Shown here in pieces: positions 34,823-44,839 of a stretch of DNA of 64,000 nt. The position numbers and the translations under genes are program-made. The first letter of the stretch is position 1, and the number at the start of each line of letters is the position of its first letter. Source of the DNA: Erinaceus europaeus (Eukaryota; Chordata; Mammalia; Eulipotyphla; Erinaceidae); assembly GCF_950295315.1 (NCBI RefSeq), contig NC_080176.1:36476189-36540188 (forward strand), in the 5' to 3' direction. The notes beneath the pieces were generated by a model, which searched no databases, had not been told where the DNA came from, and saw only the letters and a list, made by a program, of their open reading frames with translations.

Positions 34823-34856
34823 TGTATATTACTTTAATACAGCAGATCTTCAAATA

Positions 34857-34958
34857 GGGCTGGGGAACTATCACAGTATTTTGTATACCAGACTTTCATG
34901 TTTGAGGCCCCAGAAATCACAGTTCAATTCCAGGGACCTTCAAAAGTTTCCCTTTTCC
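34857..34958 (+). mobile_element. SINE head fragment
   Basis: ggctggggaactatcacagt followed by ggccccagaaatcacagttc is a degraded plus-strand tRNA-like head. Confidence 0.5.
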
Positions 34959-34967
34959 ACATGGCCA

Positions 34968-35038
34968 TTAAATGCTTAAACCTAGGACCTCAAACATGGT
35001 AATGTGTACACTCAGTTAAGTGAGCTATCTCCTGCCCA
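34968..35038 (-). mobile_element. SINE head fragment, opposite strand
   Basis: acctaggacctcaaacatgg and cagttaagtgagctatctcc are an antisense head. It lies about 10 bp from the plus-strand fragment, so the two heads point in opposite directions. Confidence 0.5.
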
Positions 35039-35053
35039 TCTGCCTTCATAGCT

Positions 35054-35419
35054 TGTTGGTATGCTTCTAGTTCTGCTTCTGGGATCCCTTCTATTACATT
35101 GCTTGACGTTGTGGTCTATTTACATGGTCATTCTGTTACACTGGTTTGGTTTCATTCCCTCTGCCTTTGGTTTAGTCCTTGCCTTTTCGAGCTTCTTCCT
35201 TCTCCCCACCCCATCCTGGATATTTCCTGGGTTCCTGACGCTGCCGCTGGAGGAGAGAGAAGCAGGACAGAATTGTGTGGTGATTAGATTAGTTTTTTGA
35301 ACCATTCGCTCGTGAATAAAGATTAAACTGCATTCTCAGCTCAGCCATGAGTTTCTGGTCGTCTGTCTCCAGCCCTCGAAGCTAGCCCTGCATACTGGCA
35401 CCCTGAACTTTGACCTACA
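35054..35419 (+). mobile_element. Solo LTR, 366 bp, 6-bp TSD
   Basis: It starts tgttggtatgcttctag and ends gacctaca. The flanks atagct are identical at 35048-35053 and 35420-35425. AATAAA at 35315-35320 is followed about 22 nt later by the presumed R end. The LTR at 58050-58398 belongs to the same family on the other strand. Confidence 0.93.
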
Positions 35420-35425
35420 ATAGCT

Positions 35426-35822
35426 GACGCCAATCACAAGTCCATGGTTGTCAGTAGTACTTCTGACTCGCTGGCAATGAGCTCAGGGGTTCCTATGGCC
35501 CATACCTCAGGTTTGGAAACGCACCCAAATGTTTGGAAAACCTCTGGAAGACACATCTTTTATTATTTCCTGTTTATTATACAGGATTCGGTTTGGGGAC
35601 AACCAGAGGGATGAGAAGTGGGGGGAGGAATGCAGAACTGCTATGTCCTTTGAATGTCCCACTCTCCCAGTGCCAACCAACCCAACATCTCTCTGAAGCC
35701 CAGCATTTAGGGGACTATGGATGCTTCATTACTTGGATATTATTGATTCAACCACTGCCCATTAGTCCCTCTAACTGTGGCTTGGCTTTTCTGGAAACCA
35801 ACCCCCACCCTAAAGTTTGCCA
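35426..35822. other. Mostly unassigned, part resembles an ancient repeat
   Basis: Positions about 35705-35822 (gggactatggatgcttcatt, tggcttggcttttctggaaa) remind me of an ancient interspersed mammalian repeat whose name I cannot recall. A 227-codon frame from 35533 runs through this, a SINE and a microsatellite, and is spurious. Confidence 0.35.
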
Positions 35823-35838
35823 AGAATCACCAAAGTGG

Positions 35839-36190
35839 GGGGACTGGGTGGTGGCACACCTGGTTAAGAACACACATTACAGGGCACAAGGACCCAGATA
35901 CAAGCCCCTGGTCTCTACCTGCAGGGGGAAGGTTTCACAGGTGGTGAAGCAGGTCTTCAGGTATCTCGCTACCTCTCTAACTTCCCCTCCCCTCTCAATT
36001 TCTCTCTGTCTCTATCCAATAATAAATAAACAAAATATTTTAGAAGAAGGTGAAGAAGGAAGAGGAGGAGGAGAAGAGGAGGAGGAGAAGGAGAAGGAGG
36101 GGGAGGAGAAGAAGAAGGAGGAGGAGGAAGAGAAGAAAGAGGAGAAGGAGGAAGAGGAAGAGGTGGAGGAGGAGAAGGAGGAAAAGGAGG
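35839..36190 (+). mobile_element. SINE type B with purine microsatellite tail and 16-bp TSD
   Basis: The full type B head and body run to an AATAAATAAACAAAATATTTT tail at about 36020-36042. About 145 bp of GAA/GGA repeats follow. The perfect TSD agaatcaccaaagtgg at 35823-35838 and 36191-36206 encloses the microsatellite, so the repeat arose from the element's own tail. Confidence 0.95.
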
Positions 36191-36299
36191 AGAATCACCA
36201 AAGTGGAACAAGATAGGCTCCTATCACCCAGGAAATTTTAAAGAATGCAAGATAGGAGCTCTGTGTTGGAAACTGATGACACAAGATCAAATATAGGAG

Positions 36300-36435
36300 G
36301 GAGAAAATGCAATGGTTATATATACAGACTGTCATGGCCGAGGTTCTGAGGTCCCATGTTCAGTCCTCCACACCACTACCATAAGCCAGAGCTGAGCATT
36401 GCTCTGATTAATTAATTAATTGAGTAATTAATTAT
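36300..36435 (+). mobile_element. SINE type D
   Basis: aatgcaatggttatatatac, gaggttctgaggtcccatgt and accataagccagagctgagc, then an ATTAATTAATT tail. Confidence 0.8.
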
Positions 36436-36805
36436 GTATTTATTAGTATAAGCATACAAGTTTTGTTACTACTCAGTATAAAAGAGGATGGCCCTGGCAA
36501 CTCCCTTCTTTTGACTTCTGAACCCCTACCCTCACCTGAGAAGGGATTTAGTCTGAACACTTTTTGTAAGAACACTCCACCACAAAGTCCAATGAGGCTG
36601 TCATCTACCAGCATGTAGTCGTGAGACAAGACTTTAAGTAGCATTGCATTCTAGAAGTTCTTACCTTCTATTCAGGTGCTCAGGAGCCAGTTATCAGCTG
36701 AGTGGCCACAGTACTGAAAGCACTTAGATGAGCACTAAGGTTGAATTGGGAAATCCAGGCTTATTCAATGCTCAGGCACATGGATCTCATTTAACACAAG
36801 CCCTA
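36436..36805. other. Single-copy DNA, no feature seen
   Basis: No recognisable gene or repeat. Confidence 0.4.
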
Positions 36806-36967
36806 TAAATACACCTGCCTCACCATGTGGGTGATCCAGATTCAAGTCCCTGCCCCTCACTAGGGGAGATTTTGATGCAGTTGTCTCTCTCAGTATCTCA
36901 GTCTCTTTTTATAACTGAAGGAGTCAACCCAGAGTGGTAAAGCCTTGAAGATGACAAAAAAAAAAAA
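36806..36967 (+). mobile_element. SINE type F/B, degraded
   Basis: cctgcctcaccatgtgggtg, gattcaagtccctgcccctc and an 11-nt A tail. Confidence 0.6.
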
Positions 36968-37199
36968 TCAACCCTTGGTTTACAGATGAGAAGCATTTTC
37001 CTCACTGTAATTGACCACTAGCTTCTCCCGAGATAAAGCTAGGAAACTGCCATGAAACTTCAGCTATGGAGAATGGAATTCTGACTCTGATGGACTAAGC
37101 AAGATCAGTGAGACATCAATCCAAAATGTTTCTGCAGAAACCCAGAAGTGTTTTCTTCCATCCCTCAAATGCCACAGAGATTCTCACCTACCCCATGGG

Positions 37200-37620
37200 A
37201 TTATAAACTAAAGAAAAAATAAACAGATGGGATTATATCAGATTTAAAAGCTTCTACACATCAAAAGAAAAATGCACATTGAAAGATTAAAAGGCAGCCA
37301 AGCAACTGGGAGGAGCTATTCAGACATCAAACATCTGACAAGAGACTATTGAATGTTTATGAAGAAAGCAACTCGTCAACAACAAAACCATAAATACCTC
37401 AACTATGAAATGGACAAAAGACCTGAACAGACTATTCTCTGAAGAAGAAATTCAGATGGCCCACAGACATGTGAATAAATGCTCCCCATCACTTATTATG
37501 AGAGAAACACAAATTAAGACCACAATGAGGGATAGTCTCACACCAGTGAAAGCAGCCTATATCTACAAGACAGGAAATGACAAGTGCTGGTGAAGACATG
37601 GAGAAAAGTTGCTGATTTTT
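37200..37620 (+). mobile_element. Old L1M, ORF2 C-terminal fragment
   Basis: Diverged L1 coding text: gggattatatcagatttaaa, acatctgacaagagactatt, aaatggacaaaagacctgaa and gagaaacacaaattaagacc. A 62-codon frame (37405-37593) still reads as ORF2 end, with the KCSPSLIMRETQIKTTMR stretch. Confidence 0.8.
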
Positions 37621-38281
37621 TGTTTATGTAACAATAACTTCCAAGACTATGGTCCTATGTTTACATGTACTAGTAGGATACGCTTTTTGAAAGCCTCTGA
37701 ATCACTCAAATAGCAGAGGAGCTGTAACATATGCACAACTGAATCGGTGTTATGCTCAGGCTATTGGCACCTAACTAGCATGTCAGTAAGAACTGGGGTG
37801 GTGGAACCAGAAGCTCAGGACCTGAAAACAGATGTGGGCTTTGAACTTCAGAAGGAAGTTCAAAGAATGTTGGGAAACATTCCAACAGCAGCCTTAATAG
37901 TTCTTCCACTGGAGGATACCTTCAGAAATGCCAGAGAAAGAATCAAAGAACTAAGTAGCCAGAGCCATTGCCTCACACAAATCCAGGGAATGCTATTCCC
38001 AGCAAAACAGTGAACTGCACAGTGCAGATACAGGCCTTTGGAAACAATGCCTTCTCCACAGTGTGCCTTTGATTCCCCCAAGACATGTGCCATAGGGAAT
38101 TTGGAGAACTGGTTTTGTCCTGGACGAGGAAACAGATCCTTCTCCTCATGAAGCTGAGAGGAGGATGTGGCTGTCAGCAAATAGGACTTCATTCTGTTCT
38201 TCCTCCTCCCAGAGTCCACTTGTACTTGGAAACACTTTTCCCCTTGTACTTGGAAAGAGACCAATTTAAGAATGAGGACGT
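37621..38281. other. Single-copy DNA, no gene recognised
   Basis: An 88-codon plus frame (37747-38013) and an overlapping 134-codon minus frame (37860-38264) show no domain I know. A short duplication, ttgtacttggaaa, occurs at about 38221 and 38245. Confidence 0.4.
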
Positions 38282-38415
38282 TTGAAGACCTGCTCTGCTA
38301 CTTGCCAGTTGTGTGGCCTTGGGTGACTTGTTTGTCTTCTCTAAGTCTCCGGCTTCCTGTCTGTAAAGGGAGGTAACTGTACCTAATACTCAGAGTCATC
38401 ATCACCACTAAGGAA
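38282..38415 (+). mobile_element. MIR element
   Basis: ctgctacttgccagttgtgt, ggccttgggtgacttgtttg, ctgtctgtaaagggagg and acctaatactcagagtcatc follow the conserved core of the ancient mammalian MIR SINE in order. Confidence 0.8.
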
Positions 38416-38562
38416 AAATTCTGCTTTTCTTAGTAGATTCTGGGCCTTTCTTTCTGTGTGGGGTTAGGTCAGGAAGGAAAATGAGAAAGGAGGCTGATTT
38501 GATTTGCAGGGGAGAAAAACAGTTTCAGAGGAAGAAGGAAAAACATATTTTAAAAGAATGAG

Positions 38563-38655
38563 AGGCCAGGGAGATAGCATAATGGCTATGCAAAAAACTT
38601 TCATGCCTGAGGCTCTAAAGTTCTAGGTTCAGTCTGCCACCATCATAAGCAGTGT
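38563..38655 (+). mobile_element. SINE type D
   Basis: ggccagggagatagcataat, gcctgaggctctaaagttct and catcataagcagtgttctgg. The tail has become the adjacent GGAA microsatellite. Confidence 0.85.
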
Positions 38656-38875
38656 TCTGGGAAAGAAGGAAGGAAGGAAGGAAGGAAGGAAGGAAGGAAG
38701 GAAGGAAGGAAGGGAGGAAAGGAGGAAGGGAGGAAGGAAGGAATGAAGGAAAGAAGGAAGGAGGGAAGGAAGGAAGGAAGGAAGGAAGGAAGGAAGGAAG
38801 GAAGGAAGGTAAATGAAGGAGAGACTGGAGGGAGAAAAGAAGGGAGGGAGGGATGGAAGGGGAAAGAAACGAAAA
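38656..38875. repeat. (GGAA)n microsatellite, about 200 bp
   Basis: Long tetranucleotide array with GGGA and GAAT interruptions. It is attached to the A-tail end of a type D SINE. Confidence 0.93.
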
Positions 38876-38879
38876 AGAA

Positions 38880-40041
38880 TAGAACCATGGTGCTAGGCTG
38901 GACTGGAAAAAAGATGTGAGACAAAAGAGGGAAGAAGAGAAATTTAGGCTTAGCTATATATGTAGAGTTCATTTATGTCATCCAAAGCTTCCTGAAGCCA
39001 AAATATACCTTATTTTTAAAAGTTAACAAAATTACTCATACATTTAAAAATGCTTCCAGATCTTTTGATATGAACAATAATAAAATATTCAATAGGAAAA
39101 AATACTAAATTTAAGGAAGTGCTTAAACGTATACCTGTGGATAAGTGGTATTCTGTATTCTGAACGATGGGTCTTACTATTTGGTGTAAGCATCCAAACG
39201 CGCGTGTACACACACACACACACACACACACAAACATATACATTTTTTAACTTACTTTCATCTATCTTATAACACTGACTTGTTTTAGTGGTCCCCAAGG
39301 TGAAATGTGGAGATTATATTTGGAAATAGAGACAGGAGAGCTTATGAATGTTAAACTATAGGTTTATGGTTTGTTTGTTTTAGTTTTAGAGACTATTCCT
39401 AAATTTCTCTGCATGTTTTTTGTGTATCCTCACAAAACTGAGAGCTAGATGAAGAAAAAAATAAGCAGCTTTTCTTTCTTCCTTTCTTATGATCCAACTT
39501 CTCACACTCACCACATTTTTTTTCCTTTGCTGAAGAATGTGACAAGTCACTTAACTCCCATCCTCATGTGCAGTGCACAAAGCTGTTTGTATTACCCCTG
39601 TATTCCCTTGCTGAGGCAATAGAGCAATTCATCTCAACATCTGGCCATGAAATGAACACTTGCCCATGAAGCGAAGGTTCCTAGTAAGGCTGGAGTGGTG
39701 TTTAGATTAATGAAACCCTCTACTTGCTGGCATGTTCACATGATATAGACAGAAAGACAACGAAACTGATGTGCTTTCAGCAACTTTATGAAACACAGAG
39801 TACCTACCACCACATTGTAACAGACTAGACTTAACTGCCAGAGGAGCTGCAAGTACAAACATTTACCCAAATTCTGCTATCATCATTCTATTCTTGGGAG
39901 AGAACTGGCTGCTATAAAATGTGATGACTTTAAAGAAGGATCTGTAACTGACATTCCCATCTATTTCAGAGGCACCTTCATGCCAAAAAAGAAAAGAAAG
40001 GAAGGAAGAGAGGGAGGGAGAATGGAAAAAAAAGGAGGGAG
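38880..40041. other. Single-copy DNA with a (CA)n tract
   Basis: (CA)n lies at 39207-39232. Nothing else is recognised in over a kilobase. A purine-rich run lies at 39985-40040. Confidence 0.45.
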
Positions 40042-40235
40042 AAACAGACTGGGTGATATGTCACCTGGTAGAACACACAATTGATCATACGTGCAAATCC
40101 AGTTCAAGTTGGCCATAGGAGAGCACCATGCAAAGGAGAAGCTTCACAAGGAGTGAAACGATTCACTATATCATATCTCCTTCTCTGTCTCTCTATTCCT
40201 CCTTATCTCACCTTCTAACTGGAAAAAGGAAAGAA
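40042..40235 (+). mobile_element. SINE type F
   Basis: gactgggtgatatgtcacct, gagcaccatgcaaaggagaa and a CT-rich end. Confidence 0.7.
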
Positions 40236-40516
40236 TCAGAAAGACTCCTCAAAGCTCTTGAGTCAGTGATGCTAATGATTATGATGACAAGTAATAATAA
40301 TGGTCTTCTCTTATTGAACAGGAAAGTGTGGAAGGAAGTGCAGAAGGTTCAGAACAAAAAAAAATCATGGAATTTTAAAATTTGGGAAACACTGAGAAAT
40401 TGATGAATTTTATAAGATCAAATGACACAGTATATTTGCTTAATAAACTGACTTTAATAATTAACTATAAGTAGGCTTTTTAGCTTAATCACTCACTCCT
40501 TGATCAAGAGATAAAT

Positions 40517-40605
40517 CAGGGAGGGGAGAGATAGCACAGTGGTTATGCACAGAGACTCTCACATCCCGAGGATCCAAAGCTCCAGGCTCAATTCAGCTTC
40601 TCTGA
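40517..40605 (+). mobile_element. SINE type D fragment
   Basis: ggggagagatagcacagtgg, ttatgcacagagactctcac and gctccaggctcaattcagc. It is truncated before the tail. Confidence 0.75.
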
Positions 40606-40869
40606 CTGTAGCCACATTTAGTGATTGAAGGTCAGAATCAGATTTAACACTAACTTTCACTCTAAATGTCCTGTATTTAGTAGACCACAATCCACTCCTT
40701 AAAGACATGCTTTAACTGGGCACTTCTTAAATTCTAGGCTTTTAAATGCAAGTAAGATAAACAGATACACATGTGCTTACTTGTTAACTCCATTGACACT
40801 AACTAACTATTAAACACACATGAACAATGCAGAGTTGCGAGGGAAGATAAATGAATCAAGGAAAATCTC

Positions 40870-41013
40870 AAGGTGGAGGGTAGATAGCATATTGGTTATA
40901 AAAACAGACTCCCATGCCTGAGGCTCCAAAGTCTCAGGTTTAGTCCCCTGCACCACCATAAGCCAGAGCTGAACAGTGCTCTGATAACAAAACAAAACAA
41001 AAACAAAATAAAA
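40870..41013 (+). mobile_element. SINE type D, full length, with TSD
   Basis: Head, gcctgaggctccaaagtctc, caccaccataagccagagct and an (AAAAC)n tail. The 12-bp TSD aaggaaaatctc is perfect at 40858-40869 and 41014-41025. Confidence 0.95.
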
Positions 41014-41025
41014 GGAAAATCTCTG

Positions 41026-41396
41026 CTCCATTGAAAATGTATAGTTCTATGTGCTCTTGAGGGATTAATGAGCGATAAGATCATGAAAGACAGATGAGTC
41101 ACCAGAAGACAAAAGAGAAAATGTAAGTACCTTGTAAGACAGATAAGCACATCAGTGGTCACCAGGATTCACCAGGGAGTGAATAGTGTGGGGAAAACAT
41201 TTTCTTCTTCCTGCCTGCAGCAGCTTTTTTATGTAGCTTGGGCTTCCTTGCAGCATGGCAGTCTCACAAAATGGTCAGAGAGCCAGTATTTCTGGGTCTT
41301 GCTCTTGCTCATTGTTCCATAACACAAGGCAGTTGGTTATAGACAGAAACCCCCCTGTGAGGGGCTAACTCAGTTCAGGAAAGCCCATGCCTTTAT
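41026..41396. other. Single-copy or ancient-repeat DNA
   Basis: Positions 41205-41300 (cttccttgcagcatggcagt) have the feel of an old LTR or DNA-transposon relic, but I cannot assign it. Confidence 0.3.
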
Positions 41397-41409
41397 AAAA
41401 ACCAGTTCT

Positions 41410-41689
41410 CCAGGAGTCAGGTGGGAGCGCGGTGGGTTAAGTGCACGTGGCACAAAGTGCACAGACCGGCATATGAATCCTGGTTCAAGCCCCCGGCTCC
41501 CCACCTGCAGTGGGGGTGGTCGCTTCACAAGCAGTGAAACAGGTCTGCAGGTATCTGTCTTTCTCTTCCCCTCTCTGTCTTACCCTCCTCTCTCCATTTC
41601 TCTGTCCTACCCAACAACAATGGCGTCAATAACTACAACAATTAAAAAAACAAGGGCAACAAAAGGGAATAATTGAACAAATATTTTTT
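41410..41689 (+). mobile_element. SINE type A, with TSD
   Basis: Full head to ACAACAATTAAAAAAACAAGG tail. Flanks aaaaaccagttct (41397-41409) and aaaaacctgttct (41690-41702) differ at one of 13. Confidence 0.93.
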
Positions 41690-41766
41690 AAAAACCTGTT
41701 CTGCTCCTTCTTCAAGAGTTAAAGAATCCCACAATTTACTCAATCATAAAGAAAAGTTAGTGTTCA

Positions 41767-42654
41767 TCAACTTCGGCCTGAGAGTGAGATCATCCCATAT
41801 TCATCCTTCTGTTTCTGACTTATTTCACTCAACATGATTTTTTCAAGGTCCATCCAAGATCGGCTGAAAACGGTGAAGTCACCATTTTTTACAGCTGAGT
41901 AGTATTCCATTGTGTATATATACCACAACTTGCTCAGCCACAAGTCGAACCTGAAATGGAATTGGAGTATTACACCAAAGTAAAAGACTCTGGGGTGGGT
42001 GGGTGGGTGGGGAGAATACAGGTCCATGAAAAATGATGAATGAAATAGTGGGGGTTGTATTGCTAAATGGGAATCTGGGGAATGTTATGCATGTAAAAAA
42101 AAAAAAAAGTAGAAACGCAAAGCAGAAATTGACTGAGTTTGGAGTATGGCACCAAAGTAAGAAAGCAGAAGTATACTAGAGTTTGCAGTGAGTACCTCCC
42201 TAATACTTCCTCTCCACTTTTCCAAGCTTTGGGTCCATGATTGCTCAACAATTTGTTTGGCTTTGTATGTTAACTCTCTTTTCAGTCACCAGGTTCCAGG
42301 TGTCATCAGGATGCCGGCCAGACTTCCCTGGATTGAAGACACCACCAATGTGTCCTGGAGCTCAGCATCCCCAGAGACCCATCCTACTAGGGAAAGAGAG
42401 AGGCAGACTGGGAGTATGGACCGACCAGTCAACTCCCATGTTCAGCAGGGAAGCAATTACAGAAGCCAGACCTTCTACCTTCTGCAACCCTCAATGACCC
42501 TGGGTCCATGCTCCCAGAGGGATAGAGAATGGGAAAGCTATCGGGGGAGGGGGTGGGATATGGAGATTGGGCGGTGGGAATTGTGTGGAGTTGTACCCCT
42601 CCTACCCTATGGTTTTGTTAATTAATCCTTTCTTAAATAAAAAAAATAAAAAAA
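41767..42654 (+). mobile_element. L1 3'-end insertion with 5' inversion and chimeric 3'UTR
   Basis: A perfect 19-bp TSD (41748-41766 and 42655-42673) encloses three parts. (1) 41767-41940 is inverted ORF2-end/3'UTR sequence, with ccattgtgtatatataccac in antisense. (2) 41941 to about 42096 is forward 3'UTR ending in an internal A run (42097-42111). (3) About 42112-42654 is a second forward 3'UTR with its own ending and A-rich tail. Part 3 lacks about 830 bp that the copy at 46116 has. Confidence 0.9.
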
Positions 42655-42673
42655 AAAGAAAAGTTAGTGTTCA

Positions 42674-42947
42674 AACAAGTGGAATCTAGATTTAGATTTA
42701 ACTCGACATCAGTTTTCTCTAAGATCAGTTGGTGAATGTTGTCTTTATATGTAGGGATATTTCCTAAACTAAGGTAAATCAATACAATTGTAAGTCTGCA
42801 GCCCCAGTGGGGCAGGACTAACTGACATGGCCCTAGGGGTGCTGGAGCTGATAAATTCAGGCAAATAACTCTGTTTTCTGCTTACAGGAACTGTTTTACA
42901 AGAAACAGCTGCTGCTGACACACACACACATATATATATATTAAAAT
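42674..42947. other. Single-copy DNA ending in (CA)n(TA)n
   Basis: A CA/TA microsatellite lies at 42917-42941. No gene is seen. Confidence 0.5.
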
Positions 42948-44369
42948 GTTTTATTTATAAAAAGGAAACATTGACAAAACCATATGATAAGAGCGGTACA
43001 GCTTCGCACAATTCCCACCACCAGACCTCCATATACCAACCCCTCCCCTGATAGCTTTCCTCCTCTTTAACCCTCTGGGAGTATGGACCCAAGATCATTG
43101 TGGGATGCAGAAGGTTGAAGGTCTGACTTCTGTAATTGCTTCCCTGGTGAACATGGGCGTTGAAAGGTTGATCCATACTCCCAGCCTGTCTCTCTCTTTC
43201 CCTAGTGGGGAAGGGCTCTGGGGAAGCAGAGCTCCAGGACATATTGGTGGGATTGTCTGTCCAGGGAAGGCTGGTTGCATCCTGCTAGCATATGGAACCA
43301 GGTGGCTGAAAAGAGAGTTAACATACAAAGCCAAACAAATTGTACAACAATTATGGACCTAAAGGCTGGAATAGTGCAGATGAAGTATTGGGGGGGGGGG
43401 GGTCCTCCACTTTGTAGATAGCTAGTAGGCATATTTTAGTTATATTTCAAAGGGCCTGTAGCTATACTAGTGTTTTGTTTGTTTTTGTTTGTTTGTTTGC
43501 CTGAGCCTGAAATCTGATATGCAGGTGAATCCTAATTATTGTCTGGGGAGATGATGTCATGGCTGGGAAAAGGACTAGAAAGCTGGATCAAGGTAGAGAG
43601 TAGCTCCCTAATATGGGAAAGGGGTATAAATATTACTGTAAACCCCATCAATTTTATGTGATTTGGGGCCCATAATTAGCTTAGGAGCCTGTGTGACCTC
43701 TACATCCCTCTAGATCTGAGCTCACATTCTGTGGTCATGAGTAGGAACATTCCATACTGCCCCAGTATCGACCCATCTTCCTCAGTTGTATCATAGAGTA
43801 TGTTGTCCATCCTCTCTTCAGAGGATGGAACATTCTCTACCATTGTTGATCCAGGTTGAGGGCAAGGTCCTATAGGGGCCCACAAAGGGGTCTATTTTGT
43901 TGTTCCTGATAGAGATGACCAGTCACAATGGAGAGAGGGATTTATTTGAGGTCTAGGCCCATCAAGTCTGTTTGGGAGACTCAGGACTCCCCGATTAGGG
44001 CCCCAGCTGGTGGAATGGCCTGATAGTGACTAAAGAGTCTTCATTAAAGTATGCCACTCTCTTTCCCTTATTCAGCTTTTGCAGTCCTTGCTTTGCTAAG
44101 GTTAGCTTTAGAGTGAGTGAGAGAACTATAATAGGAAGTAGGTGAGGAGGGTATCTAAATCTAAGTGGACACTATTTCATTATGAACTTTATACTGACTC
44201 ACTAAGACTTGTGTATTTTCAGGTATATATTTTGCCCTAATTTATAGATATATGTGAACATATGCTCTATCTTACGGGACCTGACCTACATCTAGGTTTT
44301 GGGATTTTGTTAGGAAGTGAACCTCCTGGAATGGAATTAGAGACTACCATGAAAGGAAAGATGCTGATG
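42948..44369 (-). mobile_element. Long L1 3'UTR, reverse strand
   Basis: 1.42 kb of antisense 3'UTR runs from the terminal module (ataaaaaggaaacattgaca) through G-rich and GTTT-rich tracts to ttgggattttgttaggaagt and beyond. Putative 12-bp TSD atatattaaaat lies at 42936-42947 and 44370-44381, although the left copy lies in a TA microsatellite. Confidence 0.88.
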
Positions 44370-44390
44370 ATATATTAAAATTGTTTGCAA

Positions 44391-44445
44391 GTCTACAGCC
44401 ATATCACCCTGAACATGCCCAATCTCGTCTGATCTCGGAAGCTAA
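44391..44445 (+). pseudogene. 5S rRNA fragment, tailless
   Basis: The first 55 bases of 5S rRNA are present, starting gtctacagccatatcaccct and containing atctcgtctgatctcggaag. Differences from the standard sequence are transitions, most at CpG sites. It stops after gctaa with no A-tail. Flanks ttaaaattgtttgcaa (44375-44390) and ctaaaactgtttgcaa (44442-44457) match at 14 of 16 positions, which suggests retro-insertion. It is not a functional 5S gene. Confidence 0.88.
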
Positions 44446-44457
44446 AACTGTTTGCAA

Positions 44458-44688
44458 AGAAAAAAGACAAAAACTCATACATATAATCTCTCTTACTACT
44501 GCTTGTGTTGTGCCTTCAGGGGAAAAAAAAAATATTTAAACAAAGAAGGAAAACCCATCCTGTTGTAAACAGTCAAATGACCTTAGGGCCCCACTCTCTT
44601 TATCCAGAAGCTACCTCCTGATTTTTAAGAAAAAGACAGAAAGGAGGTGAAAGATTCAAGCACTGCTTCTGCACTTCAGATTGCAATG
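44458..44688. other. Single-copy DNA
   Basis: No recognised feature apart from short A runs. Confidence 0.4.
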
Positions 44689-44704
44689 AAATGTCTTTCC
44701 ATTC

Positions 44705-44823
44705 TTTTTTTTTTTTTTTACACCAGCTCTGGCTTATGGCGGTGCAGGGGATTGAACCTGGGACTTTGGAGCCTCAGGTATGAAAGTCTCTTTGCATAAC
44801 CATTATGCTATCTACCCCTGCCC
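44705..44823 (-). mobile_element. SINE type D, with TSD
   Basis: Antisense copy: poly-T, accagctctggcttatggcg, gattgaacctgggactttgg and tttgcataaccattatgcta. Flanks aaatgtctttccattc (44689-44704) and aaatgcctttcaattc (44824-44839) agree at 14 of 16. Confidence 0.92.
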
Positions 44824-44839
44824 AAATGCCTTTCAATTC

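Noticed and set aside
24847..35419. Plus-strand LTRs considered as the two ends of one provirus
   Set aside because: LTRs at 27192 and 35054 each have their own private TSD, and the sequence between contains L1s and SINEs, not retroviral genes.
35533..36216. 227-codon open frame
   Set aside because: It crosses LTR flank, a type B SINE and a purine microsatellite; the C-terminal Glu/Lys run is only GAA/GAG repeats.
37860..38264. 134-codon reverse-strand frame considered as a gene
   Set aside because: It overlaps an 88-codon frame on the other strand, lacks known motifs and has no supporting signals.
41205..41300. Possible ancient LTR or DNA transposon
   Set aside because: No boundaries, TSD or second copy in the window, and I could not name the family.
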